DNA of 64,000 nt from Mesorhizobium sp. STM 4661 (GTDB lineage Bacteria > Pseudomonadota > Alphaproteobacteria > Rhizobiales > Rhizobiaceae), in contig NZ_CAAF010000004.1 of the NCBI RefSeq assembly GCF_000359125.1, positions 62,001 to 126,000 of the forward strand, in the 5' to 3' direction. Below, one piece after another: positions 36,653 through 46,872 of this stretch. The stretch's first letter is position 1, and every line of letters begins with the position of its first letter. A program made the translations under genes and the position numbers. The notes below the pieces were generated by a model, which saw only the letters and a program-made list of their open reading frames with translations, was not told the origin of the DNA and searched no databases.

Positions 36653-38263
36653 ATGTCGGAAGCCGGCAAACGCAATCCAGCATACCCGATCGATCGGATC
36701 GGCCTGAGGACCGCAGGCATGGTGCGCTACAATTTCGAGGCGCCCGTCCTTTATGAGGAAGCGATCCGCCGCGGCGAGGCCCGGCTTACGGCACACGGCG
36801 CGCTTGTCGCTGAGACCGGGCAGCACACCGGCCGCTCGCCCAAGGACAAATTCATCGTGCGCGACGGCGCCACCGAACCGCATGTGTGGTGGGACAACAA
36901 CAAGGCGATCTCGCCGGCCCAGTTCGACACGCTGCTTGCCGATTTCCGTGCGCATGCGGCGGACAAGGACCTTTATGTGCAGGATCTGGTCGGCGGCGCC
37001 GACGAGGACCTGAAACTGCCGACCAGGGTCATCACGGAGCTTGCCTGGCACTCCCTGTTCATCCGCAACCTTTTGATCCGCCCGCGGACCGCCGCGCTCG
37101 AACACTTCGTGCCCGACATGACGATCATCGACCTGCCGTCGTTCCGCGCCGACCCGGCCCGCCACGGCACCCGCACCGAAACGGTGATCGCCGTCGATTT
37201 CTCGCGCATGATCGTGCTGATCGGCGGCACTTCCTATGCCGGCGAAATGAAGAAGTCGGTGTTTACCGTGCTCAACTATTTGTTGCCGGCGAAAGGCGTC
37301 ATGCCGATGCACTGCTCGGCCAATGAAGGCGCCGACGGCGATGCCGCCATCTTCTTCGGGCTCTCGGGAACCGGCAAGACGACGCTGTCGGCCGACCCGA
37401 CGCGCACGCTGGTCGGCGACGACGAGCACGGCTGGGGGCCGCACGGCATCTTCAATTTCGAAGGCGGCTGCTATGCCAAGACGATAAAGCTTTCGGCGGA
37501 GGCCGAGCCGGAAATCTTTGCCACCACCCAGCGCTTCGGCACCGTGCTGGAGAATGTCGTGCTCGACGCCGCCCGCGTGCCGGATTTCGACGACGGCAGG
37601 CTGACCGAGAATACGCGCTGCGCCTACCCGCTCGACTTCATCGCCAATGCCAGCAGGACGGGACGCGCCAGCAACCCGAAGAACATCATCATGCTGACCG
37701 CCGACGCCTTCGGGGTGATGCCGCCGATCGCGCGGCTGACGCCGGCGCAGGCGATGTACCATTTCCTCTCCGGCTATACCGCCAAGGTGGCGGGAACCGA
37801 AAAGGGCGTGACCGAACCCGAAGCGACGTTTTCGACCTGTTTCGGCGCACCCTTCATGCCGCGCCATCCGTCGGAATACGGCAATCTGCTGCGCGAGCTG
37901 ATCGCCCGCCACGGCGTCGATTGCTGGCTGGTCAATACCGGCTGGACCGGCGGCGCCCATGGCACCGGCAAGCGGATGCCGATCAAGGCGACGCGGGCGC
38001 TGCTTGCCGCGGCCCTCAACGGCTCGCTGAAGACGGCCGATTTCCGGACCGACGCCAATTTTGGCTTCGAAGTGCCGGTGGCGGTCGCCGGCGTCGACCC
38101 CGCCATCCTCGATCCGAGATCGACCTGGAGCGACACCTCGGCCTATGACCGGCAGGCGGCCAGGCTGGTCGGCATGTTCGCGGTCAATTTCGAAAAATTC
38201 GAAACCCATGTCGACGCCACGGTATTGGGCGCGGCGCCGCGCCTGCAGGAAGCCGCCGAATAA
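36653..38263 (+). CDS. pckA: Phosphoenolpyruvate carboxykinase (ATP)
   Basis: Decarboxylates and phosphorylates oxaloacetate to PEP, the entry to gluconeogenesis from C4-dicarboxylates. The 536-residue protein has the substrate-binding [11 protein letters not shown], the P-loop [14 protein letters not shown] and the [24 protein letters not shown] active site. The ATG at 36653 ([17 protein letters not shown]) has a GGGA-rich upstream site; a 30-codon upstream extension is not family-like. It is divergent from chvI and ends at a strong terminator. Confidence 0.98.
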   Translation: MSEAGKRNPAYPIDRIGLRTAGMVRYNFEAPVLYEEAIRRGEARLTAHGALVAETGQHTGRSPKDKFIVRDGATEPHVWWDNNKAISPAQFDTLLADFRAHAADKDLYVQDLVGGADEDLKLPTRVITELAWHSLFIRNLLIRPRTAALEHFVPDMTIIDLPSFRADPARHGTRTETVIAVDFSRMIVLIGGTSYAGEMKKSVFTVLNYLLPAKGVMPMHCSANEGADGDAAIFFGLSGTGKTTLSADPTRTLVGDDEHGWGPHGIFNFEGGCYAKTIKLSAEAEPEIFATTQRFGTVLENVVLDAARVPDFDDGRLTENTRCAYPLDFIANASRTGRASNPKNIIMLTADAFGVMPPIARLTPAQAMYHFLSGYTAKVAGTEKGVTEPEATFSTCFGAPFMPRHPSEYGNLLRELIARHGVDCWLVNTGWTGGAHGTGKRMPIKATRALLAAALNGSLKTADFRTDANFGFEVPVAVAGVDPAILDPRSTWSDTSAYDRQAARLVGMFAVNFEKFETHVDATVLGAAPRLQEAAE

Positions 38264-38340
38264 AGCGCTCCAGGCAGGGCAGGCTGAACGCATTGCGAAG
38301 GCCCGGTGCGGGATCGGGAAGGCCCGACCCGGGGATAGGG

Positions 38341-38376
38341 AAGGCCCTACCCCGGGGATAGGGCCTTTTCTTTTTT
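38341..38376 (+). terminator. Rho-independent terminator after pckA
   Basis: AAGGCCCTA and TAGGGCCTT form a stem around CCCCGGGGA, followed by TTCTTTTTT. Two shorter near-copies of the GGCCCGACCCGGGGATAGGG unit precede it, suggesting local duplication. Confidence 0.92.
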
Positions 38377-38400
38377 CATTTGCCGCGCCATGACTGCGGC

Positions 38401-38838
<438 letters not shown>

Positions 38839-38945
38839 GATGCACAAAGTAGGCTCTAGCGACGTCAATTGCGCGGTCGAAACAGCTTCCCATTCAAGGT
38901 TGCAAGTGGCAAGTTCGGTATGCGCCACAGCAAGGGAGACCACAG

Positions 38946-39419
38946 ATGGGCATGTTTGATTTCGTCAAGGGCGTCGGCAAGAAGCTCGGCTTCGGCGGCG
39001 ATGAGGCGGAGCCGACCGCCGATACGCTGAAGAAGGAACTCGATTCGCACGATCTCGGCACCGACAATGTGGAAGTCGTCGTCAAGGGCGACACGGCCGT
39101 CCTGAAAGGCGTGGTCAAGGACCAGTCGATCTTCGAAAAGGCGGTCATCGCCGTCGGCAACACGCTCGGCGTGTCCAAGGTGCAGGCGGACGAATTGGAG
39201 GTCGCCGCACCCGAAGCCGGCGCGCCCGCAACGCCGGCCAAGGAACCCACCTTTTATACGGTCAAGAAAGGCGACAACCTCTGGAAGATCGCCGAAAAGA
39301 GCTATGGCAAGGGCAAGGGCGCGAAGAACAACATCATCTTCGAGGCCAACAAGCCGATGCTGACCCACCCGGACAAGATCTACCCGGGGCAGGTCTTGCG
39401 GATACCGGACCTCGACTAA
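38946..39419 (+). CDS. BON- and LysM-domain protein (Kbp/YgaU-like)
   Basis: A 157-residue protein with an N-terminal BON domain (about residues 25-85) and a C-terminal LysM domain (about residues 101-156: YTVKKGDNLWKIAEKSYG ... YPGQVLRIP). E. coli Kbp (YgaU) of the same layout is a cytoplasmic K+-binding protein; no signal peptide is visible here either. The TAA stop coincides with the left edge of the MITE-like element. Confidence 0.92.
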   Translation: MGMFDFVKGVGKKLGFGGDEAEPTADTLKKELDSHDLGTDNVEVVVKGDTAVLKGVVKDQSIFEKAVIAVGNTLGVSKVQADELEVAAPEAGAPATPAKEPTFYTVKKGDNLWKIAEKSYGKGKGAKNNIIFEANKPMLTHPDKIYPGQVLRIPDLD

Positions 39420-39731
39420 GAGACTGTTTGGAAACTCTACTCCGGCGGCCATCTGATGGCGTTTTCTGCGCTTACTACGGCGCCGCGCGTCCCTTGGACG
39501 CGCAAAAGGACGCTGTAGCACTTTTGATTTTGCGCATGATCCTTTCCGAAAATCGATTTCGATTTTCGGGGTCATGCGCGAAGCTCACGGACCCAAATGT
39601 CCGCTGCGCTCCGGCCTTCGCCGGCCGAAGCCCTCATAGACGCCTCCGTCCTATGAAGGCTACGGCCGGCGTAGGCCGGTTCTCGAAACCACCACCATAT
39701 GACTCGCCAGAGCGAATTTCGAAACAGTCTC
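39420..39731. mobile_element. MITE-like element with terminal inverted repeats
   Basis: AGAGACTGTTT (39419-39429) and AAACAGTCTCT (39722-39732) are perfect terminal inverted repeats, and the next ~30 bases on each side also match imperfectly. TAA flanks both ends (39417-39419 and 39732-39734), a possible 3-bp target duplication; the left TAA is the stop codon of the LysM gene. The 312-base interior encodes no transposase. It contains GCGCGTCC-CTT-GGACGCGC and a GCGCATGATC...GTCATGCGC hairpin that recurs near 49490-49611. The 3' part has GGCCGGCG-rich palindromes. Together with about 107 bases after it, this explains the 419-base gene-free stretch before alkB. Confidence 0.6.
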
Positions 39732-39838
39732 TAAGTACGGAGCAATCGCAACTCGAGAAGAACGGCGGCTTTCGGGTCGCCGTTTTTGTTTGTTGGTGGC
39801 ATTGTCAGCCGGATGAACCTGATGAAGCGACCAGTCTG

Positions 39839-40456
39839 ATGCTCGTCCTGCCCAAAGGCGTCCGCCACATGCCCGGCTACCTGTCGCGCACCGTGCAGGA
39901 AGCGCTGGTCGAGGAGGTGAGACGGGTCGTGCAGGAGGCTCCCCTGTTCGTGCCGGCGATGCCGCGTACGGGCAAGGAGATGAGCGTGCGCATGACCAAT
40001 TGCGGCGCGCTAGGCTGGGTCACCGACAAGCAGCGCGGCTATCGCTACCAGCCGACGCACCCAGTGACCGGAGCGCTCTGGCCGCCGATCCCCGAGGTGC
40101 TGCTGGAGCTGTGGCGCGACGTGTCCGCCTATCCGCATCCGCCCGAGGCCTGCCTGGTCAATTTCTATGCGCAGGACGCCAAGATGGGTCTTCACCAGGA
40201 TCGCGACGAGACCGATTTCTCGGCGCCGGTCGTCTCCGTCTCGCTGGGCGACGATTGCCTGTTCAGGGTCGGCCAGAACACGCGTGAAGGCGGCACGAAG
40301 TCGTTCAGGCTGAAGAGTGGCGATGTCGTGGTGCTTGGCGGTGAAGGCCGCCTCAGCTTTCACGGCGTCGACCGCATCTATCCGTCGACCTCGGCACTGC
40401 TCAGGAATGGCGGGCGGATCAATCTGACGCTGCGGCGGGTGACGATGCCTGGCTAG
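39839..40456 (+). CDS. alkB: Alpha-ketoglutarate-dependent DNA dioxygenase AlkB
   Basis: Repairs 1-methyladenine and 3-methylcytosine by oxidative demethylation. The 205-residue protein has the Fe(II) ligands H119-x-D121 (MGLHQDRDE) and H175 (FHGVDRI), and the 2-oxoglutarate-binding Arg residues in RINLTLRRV. The frame remains open 137 codons upstream through the MITE-like element, but family similarity begins at MLVLPKGVRHMPGYL. The Shine-Dalgarno before this ATG is weak. Confidence 0.93.
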   Translation: MLVLPKGVRHMPGYLSRTVQEALVEEVRRVVQEAPLFVPAMPRTGKEMSVRMTNCGALGWVTDKQRGYRYQPTHPVTGALWPPIPEVLLELWRDVSAYPHPPEACLVNFYAQDAKMGLHQDRDETDFSAPVVSVSLGDDCLFRVGQNTREGGTKSFRLKSGDVVVLGGEGRLSFHGVDRIYPSTSALLRNGGRINLTLRRVTMPG

Positions 40457-40469
40457 CGTCCGCAACCGC

Positions 40470-40928
40470 TCACTTGTCGAGGCTTGCCTCGGCACGGCCG
40501 GAAAAGATCCAGCGTTCGAGAACGACAAAGTTGACCACCGGAATGAGAATGCAGGTGAGCAGTATCGGAACCGAGATGGGCAGGCCGAATTGCCCGACGA
40601 GAAGCGCTGGCAGAAGGTAGGCAACGGCGAGACCACACCCGGTCAGCACAGCGAAACGCGGCACCTCGAAGCGATGCGAGCCGGCCGACATGAAGGTGAA
40701 GAACTTGTGGCCGAGATAGGAGAATATTGCCGCGACCGCGTAGGCGGCGAGAGAAGCCGTGGCCGGCGACAGATATCTCGACCCGGCACTGGCGAAGAGG
40801 CTGGCGCAAAGCGCGTAGACGACGGTGGCTGCAAGTCCGACCGAAGCGAATTTCAGCACCCGGCGCGGCGCAAATGTGGCGCGCCATGAGGAAATGCCAG
40901 GCAGGCGCATTGCAGGCATATTGATCAC
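40470..40928 (-). CDS. GtrA-family membrane protein
   Basis: A 152-residue protein with four predicted transmembrane helices and the family features FASVGLAATVVYAL, FSYLGHKFFTF and VVNFVVLERWIF. GtrA proteins are thought to flip polyprenyl-linked glycosyl groups; no glycosyltransferase partner is adjacent. The start was set at GTG 40926-40928, which has GGGAG upstream; an ATG 3 codons downstream is the alternative. Confidence 0.85.
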   Translation of the reverse strand: MINMPAMRLPGISSWRATFAPRRVLKFASVGLAATVVYALCASLFASAGSRYLSPATASLAAYAVAAIFSYLGHKFFTFMSAGSHRFEVPRFAVLTGCGLAVAYLLPALLVGQFGLPISVPILLTCILIPVVNFVVLERWIFSGRAEASLDK

Positions 40929-41003
40929 AGACCGCTCCCGGCCCCGCTGGAATTACCAGCCAGACGCTAGTCAGGATAGGCTAAGGCGCCGTTAACCGCG
41001 TCC

Positions 41004-41963
41004 TTACAGCTTCCTCAGCGCCACTTCCTCCACAAGATGATTGGCGCCCTTGCGCAGGATGAGATCGGCGCGGGCCCTGGTCGGCAGGATATTCTCGCGC
41101 AAATTCTTCAGATTGATGTTGGCCCACAGGCCTTCGGCGATGGCGCGGGCCGCTCCTGGCGAAAGCTGCGAATAGCGGTGGAAGAAGGAGTCCGGGTTGC
41201 GGAAGGCGGTTTCGCGCAGCCGCATGAAGCGGGCGATGTACCATTGGTGGATCAGCTCCTCTTCGGCATCGATATAGATGGCGAAGTCGAAGAAGTCCGA
41301 CAGGAACGGTACGATCTTGCCGTCCTTCGGCAGTTTGCCCGGCTGCAGGACGTTGATGCCCTCGAAGATCAATATGTCCGGCCGGTCGATGGTCTGGAAT
41401 TCGCCGGGAATGACGTCATAGGTCAGATGCGAATAGACCGGCGCGCGGATATTGCGCTGCGCCGACTTTATTCCCGACAGGAACCGCAGCAGCGCGCCGA
41501 CATCATAGCTGTCGGGAAAGCCTTTTCGTTCCATGAGGTTGTCGCGGCGCAGGATCTCGTTCGGCAACAGGAAGCCGTCGGTGGTGACGAGATCGACCTT
41601 GGGGCTCGAGGGCCAGCGCGCCAGCAATTCCTTGAGCACGCGCGCCGTGGTCGATTTGCCGACCGCGACCGAGCCGGCAACGCCGATGATGAAGGGCGTC
41701 TTGACCACATCCTGCGCGTTGAAAAAGACCTGCCGTTGCCTGAACAGGAGCTGGCTCGCCTCGACATGCGCGGACAAAAGCCGTGACAGCGAGAGATAGA
41801 TGCGCTTGACCTCTTCGAGATCGACGGGATCGTTGAGCGAACGCAGGCGGCGGATCTCGTCCTCGCCGAGCGTCATCGGCGTGTCGGCGCGGAACTGCGA
41901 CCATTGCTCGGCCGAGAAGAAACGATAGGGCGAATATTTCTCGGTGGGGGCGAGCTGGTCCAT
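41004..41963 (-). CDS. coaA: Pantothenate kinase (type I)
   Basis: First step of CoA synthesis. The 319-residue kinase has the P-loop [17 protein letters not shown] (about residues 94-110), [12 protein letters not shown] and [21 protein letters not shown]. It follows hisE by 24 bases at the end of the his run, a common alphaproteobacterial arrangement. Confidence 0.97.
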   Translation of the reverse strand: MDQLAPTEKYSPYRFFSAEQWSQFRADTPMTLGEDEIRRLRSLNDPVDLEEVKRIYLSLSRLLSAHVEASQLLFRQRQVFFNAQDVVKTPFIIGVAGSVAVGKSTTARVLKELLARWPSSPKVDLVTTDGFLLPNEILRRDNLMERKGFPDSYDVGALLRFLSGIKSAQRNIRAPVYSHLTYDVIPGEFQTIDRPDILIFEGINVLQPGKLPKDGKIVPFLSDFFDFAIYIDAEEELIHQWYIARFMRLRETAFRNPDSFFHRYSQLSPGAARAIAEGLWANINLKNLRENILPTRARADLILRKGANHLVEEVALRKL

Positions 41964-41987
41964 CGAGTTTCCTGCCCTCCGCAGCGA

Positions 41988-42314
41988 TCAGCCCCGGTCC
42001 TGCCGGGACGCCTTTTCGGCGATGCCCGAACGCCCGGTGCGGGTTTCGAGCTCCTTGAGCACGTCGCTCAGCGGAACGCCTGCGATGCCGAGCACGACGA
42101 GCCAATGATATATAAGATCCGCACTTTCCGAAACGAGAGCCTTTTTGTCGTTGCGGACAGCGGCGATCACCGTTTCGACCGCCTCTTCGCCGAGCTTCTG
42201 CGCCGCCTTGTCGATGCCGCGCGCGAACAGCTTCGCCGTCCACGAATCCGGATCGCCGGAATGGGCGCGTTCCCTGATGATTTTCTCCAGGTCGGACAGC
42301 GAAAACTCAGCCAT
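41988..42314 (-). CDS. hisE: Phosphoribosyl-ATP pyrophosphatase
   Basis: Second step of histidine synthesis. The 108-residue all-helical protein has [25 protein letters not shown] and [13 protein letters not shown], the MazG-like metal-binding residues. ATG 42314 ([13 protein letters not shown]) is preferred over an ATG 3 codons upstream. A palindromic repeat separates it from hisF. Confidence 0.97.
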   Translation of the reverse strand: MAEFSLSDLEKIIRERAHSGDPDSWTAKLFARGIDKAAQKLGEEAVETVIAAVRNDKKALVSESADLIYHWLVVLGIAGVPLSDVLKELETRTGRSGIAEKASRQDRG

Positions 42315-42336
42315 GCGCGTCATCTATCTGCTTGTT

Positions 42337-42409
42337 TAAGCATGATCTTTTCCGAAAACCGGTTTCCACTTTTCGCTGACGCGGACCTTTGGTTCGGGAT
42401 CATGCTTTA
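42337..42409. repeat. Palindromic repeat between hisF and hisE
   Basis: TAAGCATGATC and GATCATGCTTTA bound a long imperfect palindrome with an ACCGGTTT core. Its right end supplies the hisF stop codon (TAA read on the minus strand at 42407-42409). Confidence 0.8.
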
Positions 42410-43198
42410 GAGCCGATCATCCGGGGAGTCCAGCCGCATCGGCAGGCCGGCCTTCGCCATATGCGCCTTGGCTTCGGCGATGGAGTAGGTGCCGAAATGG
42501 AAGATCGATGCCGCCAGCACGGCACTTGCATGGCCGTCGCGAATGCCCTCGACCAGGTGATCGAGCGTGCCGACGCCACCGGAAGCGATGACCGGCGCGC
42601 GGACCGCGTCGGCCACCGCGCGGGTCAGCGCAATGTCGTAGCCGGCCTTGGTGCCGTCGCGGTCCATCGAGGTCAAAAGGATCTCGCCGGCGCCGCGTTC
42701 GACCATCCGCCGAGCGAATTCGACCGCGTCGATGCCGGTCTTTTCGCGGCCGCCATGGGTGAAGATCTCCCAGCGGTCGGCCTCGCCCTTGCCGGATACT
42801 TTCTTGGCGTCGATGGCGACGACGATGCACTGGTTGCCGAACTTGTCGGCCGCCTCGGTGACGAAATCCGGGTTTTTCACCGCCGCCGTGTTGATCGACA
42901 CCTTGTCGGCGCCGGCCAGCAGCAGCTTCCTGATATCGGCGATCTGGCGAACGCCGCCACCGACCGTCAGCGGCATGAAACATTGTTCGGCAGTGCGGGC
43001 GACGACATCGAAGGTGGTTTCGCGATTGTCCGATGAAGCGGTGATGTCGAGAAAGCAGAGTTCGTCGGCGCCTGCGGCATCATAGGCCTTGGCCGCCTCG
43101 ACCGGATCGCCGGCATCGACCAGGTCGACGAAATTGACGCCCTTGACGACACGACCGTTCTTGACGTCGAGACAGGGGATGACGCGGGCCTTCAGCAT
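42407..43198 (-). CDS. hisF: Imidazole glycerol phosphate synthase, cyclase subunit
   Basis: With HisH makes IGP and AICAR. The 263-residue TIM barrel has the catalytic Asp in [24 protein letters not shown] strand 5/6 segments and [15 protein letters not shown]. The ATG overlaps by one base the stop of a 41-codon ORF. The C-terminus ([10 protein letters not shown]) runs into the adjacent palindromic repeat. Confidence 0.97.
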   Translation of the reverse strand: MLKARVIPCLDVKNGRVVKGVNFVDLVDAGDPVEAAKAYDAAGADELCFLDITASSDNRETTFDVVARTAEQCFMPLTVGGGVRQIADIRKLLLAGADKVSINTAAVKNPDFVTEAADKFGNQCIVVAIDAKKVSGKGEADRWEIFTHGGREKTGIDAVEFARRMVERGAGEILLTSMDRDGTKAGYDIALTRAVADAVRAPVIASGGVGTLDHLVEGIRDGHASAVLAASIFHFGTYSIAEAKAHMAKAGLPMRLDSPDDRL

Positions 43199-43323
43199 CA
43201 GATCCTCTTGATCGCCGCAAGGAAATCGACAAGGCCGCCGGCGATGATGGCTTCGGGGCCCCGGCCAAAGCCGGAATGATAGTGGCCGCTGTCATAGGGC
43301 GCGAGGATGATCGAGAGTTTCAT
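43198..43323 (-). pseudogene. 41-codon N-terminal fragment resembling an arginase-family gene, between hisA and hisF
   Basis: An ATG at 43321-43323 overlaps the hisA stop as ATGA, and the TGA at 43198-43200 overlaps the hisF ATG as TGATG. The 41 residues begin [18 protein letters not shown] and continue through [18 protein letters not shown]. The PYDSG...G.GPE pattern resembles the N-terminus of ureohydrolases (arginase/agmatinase/formiminoglutamase). The metal-binding motifs of that family, normally far downstream, are absent. It is either a deletion relic kept in phase for translational coupling or a real small peptide. Similarity is from recall, not a search. Confidence 0.6.
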
Positions 43324-44069
43324 CGCGCCCTCGCCTTCTCCGGTCCGGACGCCAGGATCACCAGCGCCTCGGCCGGGTCGATGCGCCCATCATAGAGCGC
43401 GCGGCCAGAGATCGCGCCTTCGAGCTTGCGCGCATCGGGCATGGTCATGCGCACGATGTCGGCGATCGAGGCAAGGCCACCCGAGGCGATCACCGGGATC
43501 GACACCGCCTCGGCGAGATCGATGGTGGCGTCCCAGTTGATGCCGGTCAAAACGCCGTCGCGGTCGATATCGGTGTAGATGATGGCGGCGACGCCGGCGC
43601 CTTCGAATTTTTTCGCCAGTTCAATGACGCCGAGGCTCGAGGCCTCGGCCCAGCCCTCGACCGCCACCTTGCCGCCCTTGGCGTCGATGCCGACGGCGAT
43701 CTTTCCCGGAAAGGCCTTGCAGGCCTGCCTGACGAGATCGGGATCGCGCACCGCCACCGTGCCGAGGATGATGCGGGCGAGACCACGGTCGAGCCAGTCC
43801 TCGATCTGCTCCAGCGTGCGGATACCGCCGCCGAGCTGAACCGGGTTCTTCGTCGCCTTGAGGATGGCGCCGACCGCGGCGCTGTTGACGCTCTGGCCCT
43901 TGAAGGCGCCGTTGAGGTCGACGACATGCAGCCATTTGAAGCCCTGTTCTTCGAAGGCTCGGGCCTGTGCCGCCGGATCGTCATTGTAAATCGTCGCGGT
44001 GGCCATATCGCCGTGCTTCAGGCGCACGCATTTGCCGTCCTTGAGGTCGATGGCCGGAAACAGGATCAC
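43320..44069 (-). CDS. hisA: Phosphoribosylformimino-5-aminoimidazole carboxamide ribotide isomerase
   Basis: Fourth step of histidine synthesis. The 249-residue TIM barrel has the catalytic Asp in [39 protein letters not shown] and [14 protein letters not shown]. It is a half-barrel-duplicated paralogue of hisF. It is followed, with ATGA overlap, by the arginase-like fragment and then hisF. Confidence 0.98.
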   Translation of the reverse strand: MILFPAIDLKDGKCVRLKHGDMATATIYNDDPAAQARAFEEQGFKWLHVVDLNGAFKGQSVNSAAVGAILKATKNPVQLGGGIRTLEQIEDWLDRGLARIILGTVAVRDPDLVRQACKAFPGKIAVGIDAKGGKVAVEGWAEASSLGVIELAKKFEGAGVAAIIYTDIDRDGVLTGINWDATIDLAEAVSIPVIASGGLASIADIVRMTMPDARKLEGAISGRALYDGRIDPAEALVILASGPEKARAR

Positions 44070-44071
44070 TT

Positions 44072-44362
44072 TCAGGCGCCCTCGACGATCGCGAAATGGC
44101 CGGTCGAAGACGCAACGCGGTTCCGTAGCGCCGTCTGGTAGGCCGGAGACCGATAACAGCTCAGTGCCGTTTCATAAGAATCGAACTCGACCACGACATG
44201 CCTGTCAAAGTTCGATCCCTCGGGGTTCGTGACCTGTCCGCCGCGCACGAGATGGCGGCCGCCGAAGCGCGAGACGGCATCGCCAATGGCGTCGCGGTAG
44301 CGCTGGTAGCCCTCCGGATCGGTCACCGTAAGCATCACCACCCAATAGCCCTTCTTGCTCAT
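44072..44362 (-). CDS. DUF1330 protein within the his operon
   Basis: A 96-residue ferredoxin-like (dimeric alpha/beta-barrel) protein: [29 protein letters not shown] and [21 protein letters not shown] are the DUF1330 pattern. Function unknown. It sits 6 bases after hisH and 2 bases before hisA, so it is co-transcribed with histidine genes. Confidence 0.9.
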   Translation of the reverse strand: MSKKGYWVVMLTVTDPEGYQRYRDAIGDAVSRFGGRHLVRGGQVTNPEGSNFDRHVVVEFDSYETALSCYRSPAYQTALRNRVASSTGHFAIVEGA

Positions 44363-44368
44363 GGTTCC

Positions 44369-45019
44369 TCAAGGCCTCCAGCGCAGGAAATTGGCGATCA
44401 ATGCCAGGCCAAGCGCCTGGCTCTTTTCGGGATGGAATTGCGTGCCCACAAGATTGTCGCGGGCAACGGTGGCTGTCACCGGGCCGCCATAGTCGGCGAT
44501 GGCCAGCGCTTCGTCCGGCTTCGTCGCATCGAGATGGTAGGAATGGACGAAATAGGCGTGCAATCCCTTGCTGCCGGTCGCGATGCCGGAAAACAGCGGA
44601 TGCTTGCGCCTGAGCTCGATCGTGTTCCAGCCGATCTGCGGAATCTTGAGCGCCGGATCGGCGGGCGTGATTTCCTTGACGTCGCCGGCGATCCAGCCGA
44701 AGCCTTTTGTCACCGTCTTTTCCAGACCATTTTCCGACATCAATTGCATGCCGACGCAGATGCCGAGAAACGGCCGTCCCTTGGCGATCGCGACCTCTTC
44801 CACCGCCTGCCACATGCCCTCGACGGCGCGCAAGCCGGCAGCGCAATCGGCATAGGCGCCGACGCCTGGCAGCACAATGCGGTCGGCGGTGCGGACGCGC
44901 TCGGCATCCGCGGTCAGGTCGATGGTCGCGGCGATACCGGCTTCGTGCGCGGCGCGCTCGAAGGCCTTGGTGGCCGAGCGCAGATTGCCCGACCCGTAGT
45001 CGATGATGGCAACCCGCAT
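44369..45019 (-). CDS. hisH: Imidazole glycerol phosphate synthase, glutaminase subunit
   Basis: The class I glutamine amidotransferase partner of HisF. The 216-residue protein has [16 protein letters not shown], the nucleophile Cys in [11 protein letters not shown], and the His-Glu of the triad in [11 protein letters not shown]. Confidence 0.97.
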   Translation of the reverse strand: MRVAIIDYGSGNLRSATKAFERAAHEAGIAATIDLTADAERVRTADRIVLPGVGAYADCAAGLRAVEGMWQAVEEVAIAKGRPFLGICVGMQLMSENGLEKTVTKGFGWIAGDVKEITPADPALKIPQIGWNTIELRRKHPLFSGIATGSKGLHAYFVHSYHLDATKPDEALAIADYGGPVTATVARDNLVGTQFHPEKSQALGLALIANFLRWRP

Positions 45020-45020
45020 G

Positions 45021-45494
45021 TCAGGGCTTTCCCGGAATATGGGTCAATCCCAGCGTCATGCCCATCTGCGCCGGCCGGGCAAGGGCGGCATCCGGAACGA
45101 TGCGCGGCATAGGCGCCTGTTCGTCCGCCCGCGCATCGGCTTCCAGCGCATAGCGCGTATCGGCGTCGTCGAGCCTGTCGGCCTCGACCACGCCCCATTC
45201 ATGCCAGCCACGGCGGCGCAGCGCCGCGATCCGCAGGGCCGACCCCTCCAGCCCGACATAGAGCGATACGAGCAACGACAACAGCGATCCGGCCCAATCG
45301 AGCCCCAGTTTTCCGCCGAGCATCGAAAGAGCCGCCATGGCGACAAAGGCCAGGGCTGCTTCTATCCACAAGCGATGCCAAAGCAGCCACAGCGGCGGCA
45401 CCAGGAAGCCGAGCCAGGAAAAGCCGTCCAGGACAAAGGCCGTATCGGCCTTTTCACTGCTACCCGGCGGTTCCATCACGACATAGATGGCCAT
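45021..45494 (-). CDS. DUF2628 membrane protein within the his operon
   Basis: A 157-residue protein with about three hydrophobic segments ([19 protein letters not shown] and following) and a soluble C-terminal region with [18 protein letters not shown]. This matches the DUF2628 family, often located in alphaproteobacterial his operons; function unknown. Gaps to hisB and hisH are only a few bases. Confidence 0.87.
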   Translation of the reverse strand: MAIYVVMEPPGSSEKADTAFVLDGFSWLGFLVPPLWLLWHRLWIEAALAFVAMAALSMLGGKLGLDWAGSLLSLLVSLYVGLEGSALRIAALRRRGWHEWGVVEADRLDDADTRYALEADARADEQAPMPRIVPDAALARPAQMGMTLGLTHIPGKP

Positions 45495-45498
45495 CAGC

Positions 45499-46098
45499 CT
45501 ATCCCTTCAGAGACCCCTTGGTGGAAGGAACCGCGTCCGGCTGGCGCGGGTCAGGTTCAAGAGCTGCCCGCAATACGCGGGCCACCGCCTTGAAGCAGGT
45601 CTCGGCAATGTGGTGATTGTTGGCGCCATGGTGGTTGGTTACATGCAGCGTGATGCCGGCATTCTGCGCCAGCGCCTGGAAGAACTCGCGCACCAGCTCG
45701 GTGTCGAATGTGCCGATCTTCGGCGATGAGAAGGAAACGTTCCAGACCAGGAAAGGACGGCCGGAGACGTCGATCGCCGCCCGCGTCAGCGTCTCGTCCA
45801 TGGCGAGATCGATCGAGGCATAGCGCATGATGCCGCGCCGCTCGCCCAGCGCCTTGGCCAGCGCCTGGCCGAGCGCGATGCCGGTGTCCTCGACCGTGTG
45901 GTGATCGTCGATGTGCAGGTCGCCCCTGGCCTTGACCGTCATGTCGATCAGCGAATGGCGCGACAACTGGTCGAGCATATGATCGAAGAAGCCGACGCCC
46001 GTCGCGATATCGGATTTGCCCGAGCCGTCGACATGGACCGTCACGGAGATGTCGGTTTCCTTGGTCTTGCGGCTTATCTCGGCGGAACGGGGCGCCAT
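45499..46098 (-). CDS. hisB: Imidazoleglycerol-phosphate dehydratase
   Basis: Sixth step of histidine synthesis. The 199-residue Mn-dependent enzyme has the metal-binding [31 protein letters not shown] and [12 protein letters not shown]. The ATG at 46096-46098 has AAGGA upstream. It heads the hisB-H-A-F-E run and is divergent from hslV. Confidence 0.97.
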   Translation of the reverse strand: MAPRSAEISRKTKETDISVTVHVDGSGKSDIATGVGFFDHMLDQLSRHSLIDMTVKARGDLHIDDHHTVEDTGIALGQALAKALGERRGIMRYASIDLAMDETLTRAAIDVSGRPFLVWNVSFSSPKIGTFDTELVREFFQALAQNAGITLHVTNHHGANNHHIAETCFKAVARVLRAALEPDPRQPDAVPSTKGSLKG

Positions 46099-46320
46099 GG
46101 TCTTGTCCTTGTCCCAGGTTTGCACGCTTTGGAGCTCACCTGCTTGAAAACGAAAGCCTTCTAGCAGCATGATCCGGCGATTGCCAGTTGCCATGCGGGG
46201 CGGTATGGCGCCTTGCGGATGGCCGGTTTGCATTCGTTCACCCCATGCATACATATGGCCGATTGAAGTCACTCGTAACGCGCCAATCGCCTTTTGGGAT
46301 CGCGCGCATCGGAGCAGGAA

Positions 46321-46872
46321 ATGTCTAATGAACTGACCATGCACGCCACGACCATCGTGACGGTGCGCAAGGGCGGCAAGGTGGTGATCGCCGGCGACGG
46401 CCAGGTGAGCCTCGGCCAGACCATCATGAAGGGCAACGCCAAAAAGGTGCGCCGCATCGGCAAGGGCGGCAATGTCATTGCCGGTTTCGCCGGCGCAACC
46501 GCCGATGCCTTCACTCTTCTGGAGCGGCTGGAGGCCAAGCTCGAACAATATCCGGACCAGTTGACGCGCGCCTGCGTCGAGCTCGCCAAGGACTGGCGCA
46601 CCGACCGCTATCTGCGCCGGCTGGAAGCGATGATGCTGGTTGCCGACAAGTCGGTCTCGCTGGCGCTGACCGGCACCGGCGACGTGCTCGAGCCCGAGCA
46701 CGGCGTCATGGCCATCGGTTCGGGCGGCAATTATGCACTGGCGGCGGCGCGCGCGCTGATGGACACCGACAAGGATGCAGAGGAGATCGCCCGCAAGGCG
46801 ATGCAGATCGCGTCCGACATCTGCGTCTACACCAACAACAATTTCGTCATCGAAACGCTCGATGCGGCCTGA
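46321..46872 (+). CDS. hslV: ATP-dependent protease subunit HslV
   Basis: Threonine peptidase of the HslUV (ClpQY) complex; 183 residues. The catalytic Thr is in [14 protein letters not shown], which is exposed by processing, and [13 protein letters not shown] and [16 protein letters not shown] are typical. ATG 46321 has AGGA close upstream. Two genes (GNAT, DUF2585) lie between it and hslU. Confidence 0.97.
   Translation: MSNELTMHATTIVTVRKGGKVVIAGDGQVSLGQTIMKGNAKKVRRIGKGGNVIAGFAGATADAFTLLERLEAKLEQYPDQLTRACVELAKDWRTDRYLRRLEAMMLVADKSVSLALTGTGDVLEPEHGVMAIGSGGNYALAAARALMDTDKDAEEIARKAMQIASDICVYTNNNFVIETLDAA

Noticed and set aside
38839..38945. Further copy of the GAGCG palindrome near 38840-38868
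   Set aside because: Only a partial GCACAAAGTAGGCTCTAGCGACG match, without a proper second arm.
39428..39838. N-terminal extension of alkB through the MITE-like element
   Set aside because: AlkB similarity begins at 39839 and the upstream frame only translates repeat DNA.
46099..46320. Sigma-32-type heat-shock promoter before hslV
   Set aside because: TTGAA-like sequence is present, but no convincing -10 at proper spacing was found.
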